Position numbers and translations under genes: made by a program. The notes below the pieces were generated by a model. It was not told where the DNA came from, searched no databases, and saw only the letters and a program-made list of their open reading frames with translations. Of a DNA stretch of 64,000 nucleotides, positions 25,061-36,819 are shown piece by piece (within the stretch, counting starts at the first letter, position 1; every line of letters begins with the position of its first letter). Origin of the DNA: Talinum fruticosum. Its lineage: Eukaryota > Streptophyta > Magnoliopsida > Caryophyllales > Talinaceae. The DNA lies in assembly GCA_021018815.1 (NCBI GenBank), contig JAITYX010000052.1:1478501-1542500 (forward strand). Reading direction: 5' to 3'.

Positions 25061-25098
25061 AAACCAGCGGCACTTCTTCCTCAGGTATTGCAAAAACC
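25061..25098 (+). promoter_or_regulatory. Conserved wound-peptide upstream block (copy 2)
   Basis: Reads AAACCAGCGGCACTTCTTCC then TCAGGTATTGCAAAAACC. The same block, with a few changes, lies upstream of the TATA box of copies 3, 5, 6 and 7. A TATAAA follows at 25152-25157. Confidence 0.65.
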
Positions 25099-25274
25099 AC
25101 CACCTAATTGCTTTCATTTTCTCTCTCCTCCAATCTTACCCATCTTTCCCTTATAAAAACCCAGCTCACTCATCTCCAGCCAAAACACCTCAAACACAAA
25201 CACAAGCATCAAAAACCCACACTTTAGAACGAACCCAGAAAAACCCGGTTTCCAGAATTTGAGAGAGAAAAATC

Positions 25275-25553
25275 ATGAATTCAGCAACAACCAAGAGCGT
25301 GACTTGGGTGGTGGCAACAAGCATAGCCACAGTTGAAGCTCTCAAAGACCAGGGATTTGCGAGATGGAATTACCCCCTGCGTTCAGTTTATCAGCGTTTC
25401 AACGGCAAAGTCAGATCATATAATTCCCAAGCTATGAAGCTCTCTGCTCCTTCTGTTGCTGGGGTTTCGAGCAAGATTAGTGATGAAAACTTGAAGCAGT
25501 CGGAAGAGTCACTCAGGAAAGTCATGTATTTGAGCTGTTGGGGTCCCAATTGA
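25275..25553 (+). CDS. Wound-induced small protein (DUF3774), copy 2
   Basis: A 92-residue single-exon gene and the only plus-strand member of the array. It starts MNSATTKSVTWVVATS, has the N-terminal hydrophobic 'VVATSIATVEALKDQGFARW' segment, 'YPLRSVYQRF' in the middle, a polar variable region, then the family tail 'LKQSEESLRKVMYLSCWGPN' ending at a TGA. Family members are induced by wounding; the molecular target is not settled, and the hydrophobic helix may be a signal or membrane anchor. A TATAAA lies about 120 bases upstream and the conserved block just before it. The frame is intact. Confidence 0.93.
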   Translation: MNSATTKSVTWVVATSIATVEALKDQGFARWNYPLRSVYQRFNGKVRSYNSQAMKLSAPSVAGVSSKISDENLKQSEESLRKVMYLSCWGPN

Positions 25554-26130
25554 TACAAAAGTTGTACCAAATTACAAATTTTGTATATAATTTGGATAAT
25601 TAATATAGGGTGTAATGCCCAGTTAATCTCAGCTCTGCCTTTGTAAAACTCCGTTTCTTGTCTCTAATTTGCATTCTCGACCCAACATAGTGGATGATCA
25701 AACAGAAAAACTAAGGGCAATTGTCATTAATGGGGGATTTAGATGAGGATTTTCTGTAAGAAACTCATCATTGAAATTTCATAAGTACTTGTCGAGCTAG
25801 AAACTCATGACTATTTGAAACGAAAATGAGAGTTTCTCACAAAAGTTCTACCTAAAATACTTGTCGAACTATAATGACCATGAATCTATAATGTAAGAGC
25901 TAATCAGCTCATTGATTACCTTGTTGTTGTTGACATATATATGGTAGATTAACATCTTACGGGACTTGTGAAGAGATGCTCTTGCATCAAGGATTAGAGC
26001 TCGAATTTGCCGTGGTGATTGAATAACTCCTTTTAATGCTTGAATGATGATTTGGCTCTCTCTTTCAAATCCCATTTCAAAGTGCTACGGCTTCTACAAT
26101 AGTGGGTTATTTGGATCACGATAATTGATA
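25554..26130. other. Intergenic region between wound-peptide copies 2 and 3
   Basis: 3' flank of copy 2; no gene recognised. The 68-codon minus frame at 25869-26075 has no family resemblance. Confidence 0.4.
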
Positions 26131-26131
26131 C

Positions 26132-26550
26132 TACTCTACACAAGAAACTTGGTTTTCCTTCCTCAAGTCCAAACAAACAATTGTTTTCCTTCAGCTCACA
26201 CTCCGGATTGAATTGATTTCTTTCTATTTTAACGTTCTGGTCTTTCGTGACTAAGTAATTATTTTTTCAACTTTATCTTACAATTTCTTATTACTCCTGA
26301 TTTATCATAGCAAGTAAGTATTTTTTCAGTTTTATCTTACAATTTCTTGTTACTCCCTATATTTATACATATTCTTTTTTATAATAACTTTACAACTATT
26401 CTCCTCACCATCTTATAACTTCCCTCCTAAAAGCTAAATAGAACACCATCTTGGTATCATTAATGATTTGTTTGTCATGTTACCCATTCATATGTGTTGT
26501 TTATTAGAGAGGAAATACTCTACACAAGAAAACCTTGGTTTTCCTTCCTT
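26132..26550. repeat. Direct repeat of about 30 bp flanking a 'ttacaact/tcttac' rich stretch
   Basis: 'actctacacaagaaacttgg' at about 26134 recurs at about 26516 with small changes, each followed by 'ttttccttcct'. Between them are repeated 'ttttatcttacaatttctt' phrases (near 26270 and 26330). This may be a decayed insertion or local duplication. Confidence 0.45.
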
Positions 26551-26700
26551 CCCCAACAACCTCGATCGAGTTTCAACATCCAAAACAAACAAACAAACAG
26601 AGCCAAGAGTGTTGATGCAAAATTTGATTTCCTTTAATTGAGGCATACAATATCTATTTTACAGTTGCACAATCAGTTACTAATTCACTAGTAGTATCAC

Positions 26701-26952
26701 TTAATTAGGACCCCAACAGCTCAAGTACATGACTTTCCTAAGAGATTCTTCTGATTGATTCAATTTACGGTCGTTCGAAATCGCGGATGAAGACGGCCCA
26801 GAGAGCTTTTTGCTCTGAGAGTACGATCGGGTGTTGTTCTTCAGATGCTGATGAAGGGATCTGAGTGGGTGATTCCACCTTGCAAATCCATTATCTTTCA
26901 TTCCCTCCACCGCTGCCATCACCATCCATGCTCTGCTTTTCACTGAACTCAT
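26701..26952 (-). CDS. Wound-induced small protein (DUF3774), copy 3
   Basis: 83 residues, one exon. It starts MSSVKSRAWMVMAAVEGMK, then 'DNGFARWNHPLRSLHQHL', a Ser-rich middle and 'LNQSEESLRKVMYLSCWGPN'. Very close to copies 5 and 7, so these are recent duplicates. The frame is intact. Upstream on the minus strand lie a TATA-like TATTTATAAG (about 27061-27072) and the conserved block (27126-27166). Confidence 0.93.
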   Translation of the reverse strand: MSSVKSRAWMVMAAVEGMKDNGFARWNHPLRSLHQHLKNNTRSYSQSKKLSGPSSSAISNDRKLNQSEESLRKVMYLSCWGPN

Positions 26953-27125
26953 CTTGACGTGGGAGGAAAAATATGGACAACAGAGAGAGAATTATCGAGA
27001 TATATGTTTGAGATTTGTGTTTGCTGCAAGTTTTGATGCTCACCCTTGTTGGTGGAGGTGGCTTATAAATACTGACTGAGGTAGAGAGAGACAGAGAAAG
27101 AGAGAACCCTGTTTCTGCTAATGTT

Positions 27126-27166
27126 GGCTGTTTTCGCAATACTGATGGAAAAGAGCCCCTGGTATT
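27126..27166 (-). promoter_or_regulatory. Conserved wound-peptide upstream block (copy 3)
   Basis: Minus strand: AATACCAGGGGCTCTTTTCC then ATCAGTATTGCGAAAACAGCC. It lies about 175 bases upstream of the start codon and next to the TATA-like sequence. Confidence 0.65.
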
Positions 27167-27169
27167 TGG

Positions 27170-29283
27170 GATTATTGTAGCGGAACAAATTTCAGCAAGG
27201 CTAGTGGATGAGGATAAGGTGAAAGAAAACAATGGGGATGGGGTGACACAATGACAAGTCACAATACGTGTGGGAATAATATTTTTATTACTTATGTGAA
27301 TTTTCATTTAATACTTTTTCATATGTAAAATTAATTTATAATTAAAATAATAAAATAAATTTTTGTAGAGATTGAAATTTTTATCAACGTTTCTTTTTCA
27401 TTCAATCAACGTTATATAACTTCTAACAACGAAATTTATAAATTTTGTAGAGTTAATAGATTTATTTGTTATATCAGTTTGAATTTGAAAAATTAACTCT
27501 CGTTATAAACCGATTTGACACTCAATTAATAATTCAATCGTATTAAATCATAATATTATGAAAAGAAACCGATAGAATTGTTTCCAAAGTGAAAGACAAT
27601 ACTGCTTCTTCAAAGAGGATGTGAAAAAACCGTTAAAAATGAACAGAGGATAATTATTTGTAGAGAACTTACTAAATAAAATATTAAAAAGAGAGATTGA
27701 AGTTTATTATGGATAAAAAATCAATAACAACCTTAAAAAAGAGAGTATCTTTCAAGACTTGATCCAATTTTATTCATCAATCAATTATAAACCCAAATTA
27801 TCGAGGACTGGAGCTGGGTGAACATAAGATCAAGTGATTTTATGTTGGAAAACTAATTGGCAGTACTTCAGGTTTTTTAATTGAAAAATGTGAGATAATT
27901 ATATATATTAGGATTAGGATTATACCCTGCTATGCAAGGATATTAATTAATTTTATTTTTATAATTAATTATTTTTAATTAATTTATAGCAATAAAAACC
28001 AATAATAATTGAAAAGAACATAAGTGGATATATTTTTCTTTAAATAGTTAATATAAAATATTTATTTTAATTTCTTTTTATAACTTTTTATGATAACTTA
28101 TTATTATATTTGTATTATTAACACATTATTTTTCTTTTCTCCTTTTTACACCTTTAAATTTAAAATTTTAATTTTTCATTAAAAAAAATGTCCACGAAGT
28201 AAAGAAAATATTTTATCTAAATTTATTAGTCATAAAATTAAAATAAATTAATTTTAGAAATATACACATCCAACATAATAAACATATAATATGTAATATT
28301 ATAAAAAACTAGTAAATCTTTAACTTAATTATATGCATGAACCATCTAGACATCCTAAACATTGAGTAGAATTAATGTAAAATTGATATTTAAAATGCTT
28401 ACATATCATTACAATAACTATCTTATATTATTATAATGTCATATAAACATTTTACATGTTAAGCATACATTGATTCTATATATATATATATATATATGTC
28501 CCATCAAGTGTGTACTTTTAACGTCTAATATATGTGATTAAATTAATAAATATGGATGGAGGAAACCAAGAACAAGTGTTTGCTCTTATACATGTTCAAT
28601 CTTTAGAGAAATCGGATATCAATAAATCGAAGAGTATATATAATTAATTTAATTAAAATCGTTTCAAAATCAATTAATAATTACATACTCACTAACTTAA
28701 TACATACTAACAACCTCTTAATCTCCAATGCAAAACAATCCACTCGTATATAATTCCACACATTATCGGATGTTTGAAGTCTTTTATTCCTATATATTTT
28801 TATATGTAAATAGTATATTTATAGACTTTTTTTTCCTTTTGCTTGAGTGCGAGTGATTCCTATCTCAACTCAACGTTTTGAATTCACTTCTTAAAATGAC
28901 CATTTGATAGTATTTGATTTTTATAATAACGATGATTTTTTTCCCCTTTGTTCCATGTATGATAGTGTAGTGAATTCTACTATTATTATCAGTTTCACTA
29001 GATGTAGTTTCATCGATTTAGATCGAATTCACGATGAATATTTGTCAAAGCCTACGAAATCTTATCTTCATAATAACATTCATCCATAACATCAGGTCTC
29101 TCACTCTCTCACACACACAGAAAGACACACACATAAAAACTGACACATAGCAAGTTGCAGTGGAGTTGATCAGGTGTCAAAAGATTACATGTATTATACT
29201 GATGAAGATTTTACAGTTTTTTCAGTGATATATACACCCAAAACCATTAGAAAAGAAGAGTGAGAAGGTGCATATATTAGCCA
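27170..29283. other. AT-rich gene-free region
   Basis: Very AT-rich (many 'ttaattaattt' stretches). No coding sequence, RNA gene or clear transposon boundary seen. The 61-codon plus frame at 28904-29089 has no recognisable domain. Confidence 0.5.
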
Positions 29284-29550
29284 TCAATTGGGACCCCAGC
29301 AATTCAAATACAAGACTTGTTTGAAAGATTCCTCAGATTGCTTAAGTTGTTCATCCCTAAACTTATTGGAAATGGCATTGGACGTAGAAGAGGAGAGCTT
29401 ATTGGAGGCCTGAGAATATGATCTGAGGTTAGATTTTGCATGATTTTGAAGCCATTTTAATGGGTAACTCCACTTCCCAAATCCCTGATCCCTTAGGGTT
29501 CCCACTGCTGCTATACTTGCTGCCATCAGCCATGCTCTTTTGCTATTCAT
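29284..29550 (-). CDS. Wound-induced small protein (DUF3774), copy 4
   Basis: 88 residues, one exon. It starts MNSKRAWLMAASIAAVGTLR, then 'DQGFGKWSYPLKWLQNHAKS', Ser/Asn-rich middle and 'LKQSEESFKQVLYLNCWGPN'. It is the most diverged intact member and shares the 'GTLRDQGF / EALKDQGF' style with copy 2. A (GA)n run lies immediately before the ATG in the leader (29558-29599 on the plus strand as TC). A TATA-like TATATATC lies near 29680-29690. The upstream block is present only in a diverged form. Confidence 0.92.
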   Translation of the reverse strand: MNSKRAWLMAASIAAVGTLRDQGFGKWSYPLKWLQNHAKSNLRSYSQASNKLSSSTSNAISNKFRDEQLKQSEESFKQVLYLNCWGPN

Positions 29551-29555
29551 TCTTA

Positions 29556-29557
<2 letters not shown>

Positions 29558-29599
<42 letters not shown>
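29558..29599. repeat. (TC)n microsatellite in the copy 4 leader
   Basis: About 42 bases of TC; on the gene strand it is a GA tract starting about eight bases upstream of the ATG, hence probably in the 5' UTR. Confidence 0.9.
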
Positions 29600-29602
<3 letters not shown>

Positions 29603-29740
29603 TTAGATGATCGAAAAGGTAGTGGATTTTGTTGATGGGTTTTGTAGAGTAAGGAGTGTAAACTGAAGATAAGGTGGTGGTGATATATAGGAGGAGCAGA
29701 GAGAAAGAGGGGGTGGTGGTTTTGGGAGAAACCTGTTGGC

Positions 29741-29779
29741 CTGGTTTACCCAAAAGATGGGGAAAGGCTTTGGTTTTTG
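29741..29779 (-). promoter_or_regulatory. Diverged upstream block (copy 4)
   Basis: Minus strand: AAAAACCAAAGCCTTTCCCC then ATCTTTTGGGTAAACCAGG. It differs from the blocks of copies 2, 3, 5, 6 and 7 but closely resembles the block at 36911-36959 beside the relic, suggesting a second subtype. Confidence 0.45.
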
Positions 29780-29927
29780 GGATGTCAACAAATGAATTAT
29801 GAATAATTGGGGCCGAAGAGGATAAGATATCTGCAGTTCGGCGAATGAGGGATGTCATGACTTATTGACGTGGTCATCTTATCCAGGTGCCATTTGCTAG
29901 TATAGTCTTCTTCAAGGGTGTCCCTCC

Positions 29928-29929
29928 TA

Positions 29930-29960
<31 letters not shown>

Positions 29961-29982
29961 TATTACTATTATTATTTATTTA
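29928..29982. repeat. (ATT)n microsatellite
   Basis: Repeated 'tattattatt' with a few interruptions; no gene association. Confidence 0.85.
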
Positions 29983-30399
29983 TAACAGTCCTACAAACAG
30001 TACAATATAATTGCAGAGTAAAAATTAAAAGTAAGATAAAATATACTTAAAATTTCAATATCAACTAATAAATTAAAATTTTATTGATTCACTCCATAGT
30101 TATTAGAAGAGCTTTCATATAACAGATAATTAATTGTGTAAGTTACAAAACCTATTTTTTCTAACAGTACTGACAAAGGTTTTTAAATATCTATGTTAAA
30201 TCTTGTATTTGTCACTTTTTATGTCATTATTTCACTTAATTCCATGATAATTTCGAGGATGTATGTTTGGTTTTAAGTTGATTTTCACTCATTTCCCTCT
30301 TAATCGTCACCCAAACTTATAAAAGTCTTAATTATAAGTATTTGATCATAAATAAGGAAGATTCGAGGTAAATTTAATGAAAGACGATAAATAGGAGGG

Positions 30400-31670
30400 T
30401 CCGAAAGCCTAAAAGGAAGTAAGAAGAATTAAAGTTATCGAGTCAAATCGCACGGACGCCTATGCAAAGGCACACAACCATGAAAAACTTCAAACAAAGA
30501 GCGAGAAACGAAAGAAAGGTCGTACGGTCACCAACGCAAGGGTGCACCGCCGTGCAAGAAGATATAATAAAGTTGATGTCGTGCAAGGTCAACCGTGCGG
30601 ACTTGCACGGCGAAATACTAAAAAAAGGCAAAAAGTCCAAGCATTTCATATGGTTTCCTGTGCCAACTTGCACGACCATGCGATCATTGTTGCCGAGAAA
30701 ATCCGCACGGCTACTCGTGCGTATCTCGCACGACTCGTGCAATATCTAATTTTATAAGGTTATTAATTGATTTTCGATTTTTATTTTCAGGATATTTTCC
30801 ATTCCATTTTTAGGGCTTTATTAGAACTTTCAGTAGAGTGACTCCTCAAGGTTCGAAGATGATTATTATAATTGACAAGATTAATTTTAATTTAATCATT
30901 CGGTTCTCCATTCAAGTATTTATAATCTCTCTTTATGCTTGTTCTTCACAATTTCTCAATACCTCTCATGTCTGTTTTCACTGAAGTTTACAAGTTGTTT
31001 ACTATGATTTTTAAAGGCTACATTTTCTAATTAGGTTGGATTAATCCCTATTATCTCTTGATAATCGGGAATTAAATATCCAATTGAGTTGTTCTATGTT
31101 TGTTTATTTGTAATTCACTTTGCTTCTCGAAAGAGAAATCATCCAATCTTATTTGTGATTTGTGAATATTGAAAGATGAAATCTTTACCTAGAGTGATAT
31201 TGTGAATGATTAAGACTTTAATATGAAAATAATTAAGGTTTTAAAAGATTTTGAGACGTATATCCCGAAATTTTGTTCTTTGTTAATCCCATGAAAATAG
31301 GCAAGTAGAACGGACAAGATTTGTTTTTAACCTTCAAAAGTAGGTGGAGATAAACTTAATTGGCAACTAAACCCTTCTAATTGTAATCATAGACAAGTCT
31401 CGAGCGGAATTTGATTATGATTTCGGACATGATAATGTGATTAATCCCAATCTAAGACTTTTTATTATTTGATTTCTCACATCGTAATTTTAGTATTAGT
31501 TTAGCTCGATCTAGTAAACAATCTTCATCGAATTGAGTTTGCCTAAATTAAGTTTGTTAGTGACTTTTCGTACTTAAAAGCGAGCTTCTCGAGGATACGA
31601 CCCGTACTCGTTGGTTGTTAGCTACAACCGCACCGTGTACTTGCGGTGTTTTCTCAACAATCTAACACAT
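30400..31670. mobile_element. Possible LTR-retrotransposon LTR/leader remnant (gypsy-like)
   Basis: 30440-30740 is rich in 'cgcacgg', 'gtgcac' and 'tgcacgg' phrases. 31580-31670 contains 'ctcgaggatacgacccgtac' followed by 'gcaccgtgtacttgcggtg'. This pairing is what I associate with the LTR/UTR of plant Athila/Tat-type gypsy elements. No gag or pol was found and I could not define LTR ends or a target duplication. The Cys-rich open frames at 30443-30757 overlap on both strands and are not credible genes. Confidence 0.4.
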
Positions 31671-31679
31671 AATTGATTA

Positions 31680-32400
31680 GGACATTTTTCTTTACTAGTA
31701 GCGTACTACTTACCATTACTTAATTATCACCTTTTACCGTTCATAATAAAACTTATTTTATTAATTATCGTTCCTTATGGCTACCTGCTTGTTACTCTTT
31801 ACCACTCTTTTGCACAACTTTTTACGATTATTTACCCTATTATTCCTTATTACTCGTGATGGTTAAATCTTATAACTCTTTACCAATAGGTTAGAGATTT
31901 GAAATTAATATACCCTCAACTGCATTCCCACTTTGGTAGTTGTGTCACTAATGAAATTTTCATTGGTTTGATGCATGATAACTAGATGTTGTATTTAGGT
32001 TGTGTACTAATAAGTAATGACCAACCTTTTTTTTTTTGTTTGGCAAGGAAAGATGGATAAATTCATCTATTGATAAATTCTACATTCATGTAAATCCAAC
32101 AAAAAAGTATAATGTTTACCATCAAAATAATTTTTTTTGGTAATAATGTAAAAGAATTTTATTACCAAAACGCCCGTAGTAGGGGATCATCCTTCTCGAG
32201 AGATACATACTTATGCTATGCATCCCTCACCAATCCTCTCCATTTGACATATTTGGCATTGATCCTAGTTAGGAAATCAAATCTTGCATATATATCAGCT
32301 TTAACCCTTGCCCAAACTTGTTGTTCGGTTCATCGCATCCCTCCAAAGAATCTCGAGTTCCTTTCGAGTCCGGATATGGTACGGGAATGCAGCATATGTC
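31680..32400. other. Gene-free spacer
   Basis: Contains repeated 'ttac(c/t)(a/t)' phrases (31690-31880) and, from about 32110, sequence that may be the tail of the minus-strand LINE. No gene. Confidence 0.35.
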
Positions 32401-33560
32401 GCGTAGATGAGTTTCCTCTATCCAGCCCCAACGAAATCATGTAGCGAGGGTGTTATGTAAGTCATCTAGATCTGTTGTCTGTATAGCTCCGGTTCGACCA
32501 ATAGCTTACTAAGTTCCAAACACTCTTTGTAAATGTGCAATGCAGGAAAATATGTTATGCTATATCTATTTCTCCCACTTCCTGGCATAGTCCGCAACTT
32601 GTGCTTAACCCCTCGATATCTTGCACAAGTCCTGTCTGCTGTAGGGTTTTTGTTGTTCACTAGTATCTATAAAGCGAAGGAGTGCTTAGGTATACTTGGC
32701 CTGTTCCGGACTAGCTTATCCCACGGGACTTTGGGTGTAGATCCAATGAGCCATTTATAACCACTTCGACAAGTATATCTTTGATTTTGTGTGTGTTGCC
32801 GTCTCCAATCTCGATCAAATCCTTGCTTGAAACGCTCCTTAATCTTACACATCTTTTTCATATAACAGCAAGTGTCTGCTGTAGGGGAGTAGCTCCACCA
32901 ATCTGTCCTTTTCAGGTATTGCCTGTGGATCCATTTAACCTAGAGGATGTCCCCCTTTCTTGCAACATCCCAGATATGCATAGCCACTAGTGCCTTGTTC
33001 CATTGCTTTATGTTTCTCAGGCCAGCCCCCTGTTGTTTGGGAAGGTAGACAAGATCCCAAGCTATAAGAGGCTTCTTGGTACTAGTATCATTTCTAGTCC
33101 AAAGAAACTACCTACACTTAGCTTCTATTTCTTGCAGTACCTGCTGAGGAAGCACAAAATTATTTGCCCAAAAGCCTATAACACCCATCAGCATTAAGTT
33201 TACAAGTTGTACTCTGCCTACATAGGAGAAGTGTCTGCTTCCCCAAGTCTTGATTTTTACCGTTATTTTGTCGATTAACATAGAGCAGTCATTTTTTGAT
33301 ATTCTTGCTGAGGTAATGGGAACTCTCTAGTACCTAAAGGGGAGGGTAACACTCCTAAATCTACAATGATGACCAGCTCCTATTTGCATTTGTTGCTGAG
33401 CCCCCAATGACAATTTAGTCTTGTCTAAGTTGACTCTCAGCCCTGAAATTTTGGAGGGTGCCAGTCCTAAATCCACAATATATTGATAAGTGCTTGAACA
33501 GATTTTACATCAGTCTTAGAGAACAATATTAAGTCATGGGCAAACATGAGATGATTTCCC
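32400..33560 (-). mobile_element. LINE (non-LTR retrotransposon) fragment: RT C-terminus and zf-RVT
   Basis: Minus-strand translation in several frames gives the RT end and connection region. It includes phrases such as 'RVNLDKTKLSLG', 'SYVGRVQLVNLMLMGVIGFW' and 'LPKQQGAGLRNIKQWNKAL', then 'GYKWLIGSTPKVPWDKLV' and 'IPKHSFALWILVNNKNPT'. This is the usual RT to zf-RVT order of plant L1-like LINEs. Frameshifts and missing zinc-ligand cysteines show it is dead. The same family lies in opposite orientation at 35655-36500. Confidence 0.8.
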
Positions 33561-34064
33561 CTTTCTCACATCACATATTTTCCGATAATAACATGAAAAA
33601 GAGATCCACATATCTGTCTTATTTTTCGATAACTTAAAAAAGAGATCCACGTATACGTCTCATTCTTCTTCGGAATGTATTCACCCACTTGATTTTGAAT
33701 ATTATTCAAGAAACTACTTTGGTCAAAAAATTATGTTGAAATGATGATTGAAAATCTGGGAAAGATTTTATGTTTGAGATGGAATCAATTGCAGAGACTG
33801 AAAGAAGCATAAGATAGAATACTGCTAGAATTTTTTAAGATGTTGCAGGTGCTGATAATTGCAATTATTCTAGACCGAGCTTCAGCTGCTGTGGAAGGTC
33901 TGAGCATTTCATTTAGGCTTAATTGGATTTTTAACTCAACTGGGATTATCCTCCAGACACAATTAAACAAGGCAAGAGACAGAATTGAGCCAAAAAAGTG
34001 TCATTTTTCAGTAATTTATCGTCATCATCATCAACAATTGATCATATATGGCTATTACAGGACT

Positions 34065-34325
34065 CTAATTAGGACCCCAACAACTCAAATACATAACTTT
34101 TCTAAGAGACTCTTCCGATTGCTTCAATTTCTCATCCCTAATCTTATTGGAAATCACAGATGAAGAGGAACCAGAAAGCTTCTTTGCCTGAGAATAAGAT
34201 CTGACGTTGTTCTTGAGATGCTGATGAAGAGACCTGATTGGATAATTCCACCTCGCAAATCCGTTATCTTTCAACCCCTCCACCGCTGCCATAACCATCC
34301 ATGCTCTACTTTTCATTGAACTCAT
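34065..34325 (-). CDS. Wound-induced small protein (DUF3774), copy 5
   Basis: 86 residues, one exon. It starts MSSMKSRAWMVMAAVEGLK, then 'DNGFARWNYPIRSLHQHL', Ser-rich middle and 'LKQSEESLRKVMYLSCWGPN'. Closest to copies 3 and 7. A TATAAAA lies at 34474-34480 (minus strand) and the conserved block at 34521-34565. A short 'tcatcatcatca' run about 35 bases beyond the stop is also found behind copies 6 and 7, so the duplicated unit extends past the gene on both sides. Frame intact. Confidence 0.93.
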   Translation of the reverse strand: MSSMKSRAWMVMAAVEGLKDNGFARWNYPIRSLHQHLKNNVRSYSQAKKLSGSSSSVISNKIRDEKLKQSEESLRKVMYLSCWGPN

Positions 34326-34520
34326 CTTATACTGCGTTTCTTGCTGGACTCAAATACTATGATTTTCTTGGAATTTGAGGGGAGATCTTCCTTTCTCTTC
34401 TGGGTGTTGAATGTTGATGTGTGTGTTTGATGCTTGTGTTTGTGGGTTGTTGGTGGGGGTAGCAAGATATGCATTTTATAAGGGAAGGTGGAGGGGGAGG
34501 ACAGAGAAAGAAAATGATAG

Positions 34521-34565
34521 CCGGTGGTTTTAAGAATACATGAGGAGGAGTGCCCCTGGTTTTTG
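34521..34565 (-). promoter_or_regulatory. Conserved wound-peptide upstream block (copy 5)
   Basis: Minus strand: AAAAACCAGGGGCACTCCTCC then TCATGTATTCTTAAAACCACCGG in two parts; it lies just upstream of TATAAAA. Confidence 0.65.
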
Positions 34566-34599
34566 GGTCATCATATTCATCGGTTATTATCACTTTTGG

Positions 34600-35654
34600 A
34601 GCGTTACCAAGAAATCAGGACATGTCAACAAAAGTGCAGCAAACGGAATCAAGCCCCTGTTACTCATGTACTGTACTGAAGGATTAGCAATAGTAAGGGA
34701 TAGCAACGCACGGATTTGGATTGGGTTGATCAAGATCTAGATTTATTTAAATTTAAAAATTTAACTTCGATCTATTACAAATTGCTAAAAATAGGATACG
34801 GATTCAAATTCTTTGAATTTAACTGATCTAGCGATTTTTAATAGGTCTAACTTTTTTGATATATTTTATCTAATTTTTTAATAAATTTTATTTTATAATG
34901 ATTCATAAAGTGATTGTACACAACTTCTTAGCAAATTACATTGCCAATACCATACTCCAATCTATTTTAAGCTCACATTGCACAACAATTAATAAGCAAA
35001 AAACAAAATGACTACGGTACATACATACCCACCCAAATAATAATGTATTGCCAAAAAAACCATTTGTAACTAATAATTGAATTACAAGCAAATAAAAAAA
35101 GTAGAACCCATAATACCAAAGACCTAAAAGTACATCAAATTTTTAACTCAATATAAAAAAAGAATTAAAGGAGTCTTTTAACTAGTCAAGGGTTGGATTT
35201 GGATCTGTAAGTTTTAGATCCGAATTTAGATTTTATCCGAATTTAATTTAACCCGGATCCTTTAAAGATTCAAATGGGTCCAAATTAAAGTATCCATATC
35301 CTTAAAAATGAATCAGGTCTAATAATCCCATATAGGTACAAAATTTATTGTCATCTTTAGTTATAATTTAATAGATGTAGCACAAAGTAAGATGGGAGGG
35401 AATGAAGGATCACTCCACCTGTAGCTTTTCTTAGGGGATCTTGTTTGGATTGGGATTTGTCTTCAGTTTTTGTTTTACCATTTATAATCAATTGTTAACT
35501 TTTATTGACAGTTATTTAGGATAAGTAATTATCAATTTTACCAGCGAGTTACAATCAGCAATTATCAACATTTACCAACAATTGCACTTAATGATTAGCG
35601 GTTATCAACAGTTACGACTACAAAGCTTTCACAAACGTTGATACCCTTAGCCCC
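34600..35654. other. AT-rich spacer
   Basis: No gene recognised. Contains 'ggtcca/ggatcc' phrases with 'aatttaaa' (35200-35300) and a 'ttatcaac' rich stretch (35470-35620) that may be repeat debris. Confidence 0.4.
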
Positions 35655-36500
35655 CATCAAATAATTCAAATATCAATATAGGTAAAATTTTTGGGAAAAT
35701 TGATCCATGGACAGTATTTAAGGAGAGAAACTTGGTAGAATTTGAACCAAAACCAGACACCTGCTGGTATTGGAAGAAATTGTGCAAAGTGAAAAATCAT
35801 TTCAAGCATGGATTCAATGAGGAATGGCAGTGGCAATCTGCACATTCCACAAGCTATTAGGTACAAAGTGAATATAAGTGGCTCATGGGATGTGAGACTA
35901 AAGTCCCTTGGGACAAGCTTGTTTGGAATATGCATAACAGTACCAAACACTCATTTACTTTATGGATTCTAATGCACAAAAGGAATCCAACGGTAGTAAG
36001 ATTATCTAAATTTATTGATGGGATATATGTTAGCTGTAACCTTTGTGGAGAGGCTGAGCAAGCAGATTCAGATGAACACATCTTCTTTCAGTGTTCATTT
36101 ACTGAGGAAGTCTGGAGCAAAAACTTGCAATTGGCTGAAATTTGACATCATAGCGAACTCCCTGGACAACCTGCACAATGAGCTGCTAATGGGGACATGA
36201 AACACTAAGCAAAGAGGACTGATTTACTCAACTTATGCTGCACAACAGCATCATATTTGGGTAGAAAGAAACACAAGAATCTTTAGGGAAGACAACAGAC
36301 AGTGGAGCAGATTTGGAAAACAATTACCGATAATCTTTGTGCTCGATTTGACTACTTAACTAAAAGGAGTAGAAAATGTAGCAGGTGGAGAGAGCTTGTG
36401 AGAGATACATGACATTAGGATTGTATCCCTAAATTGCACATACCTTTCTTAAAAAGTGAGTTTTGGTAATAAAATCCTTCTTATTATTAACCACAAAAAA
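35655..36500 (+). mobile_element. LINE 3' fragment: zf-RVT domain and 3' tail
   Basis: Plus-strand frame with 'KTCWYWKKLCK'-like connection sequence, then 'YKWLMGCETKVPWDKLVWN', 'TKHSFTLWILMHKRNPT', and the zinc-binding type region 'CNLCGEAEQADSDEHIFFQC'. The 3' end has the usual 'aataaaatcc...' and an A-run near 36490. It matches the family of the minus-strand piece at 32400-33560. 5'-truncated, as is normal for LINE copies. Confidence 0.82.
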
Positions 36501-36819
36501 TGGGCAAGGTTTTTTTAATCAACAATGGTAAAATTTTCTAAATTTTATCAATAGCAGTAAAATTTCTAAGTGTGTTTAGAATTTAGAACATGTTTTAGAC
36601 TTAAGGTTAATTTATAAGTATGTTTCACAAATGGATTATTTGATTTGATTTCTATTCGTATCACTTTTAGATCGAGTTATATTTGAGTTAATAGAAATTT
36701 TAATTTAAGCTTGATTTTAAGTAGGTTTAATTTTAATTTAGGTCGATTTCATATTAATTAATATTTATAAATACCGAGTGTGATAAAGATTGATAAAAAT
36801 ACGCTCAACTTATGACGGT

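Noticed and set aside
30443..30757. Three overlapping 70-99 codon Cys-containing frames on both strands
   Set aside because: All cover the same 300 bases with no known motif and sit in a probable LTR remnant.
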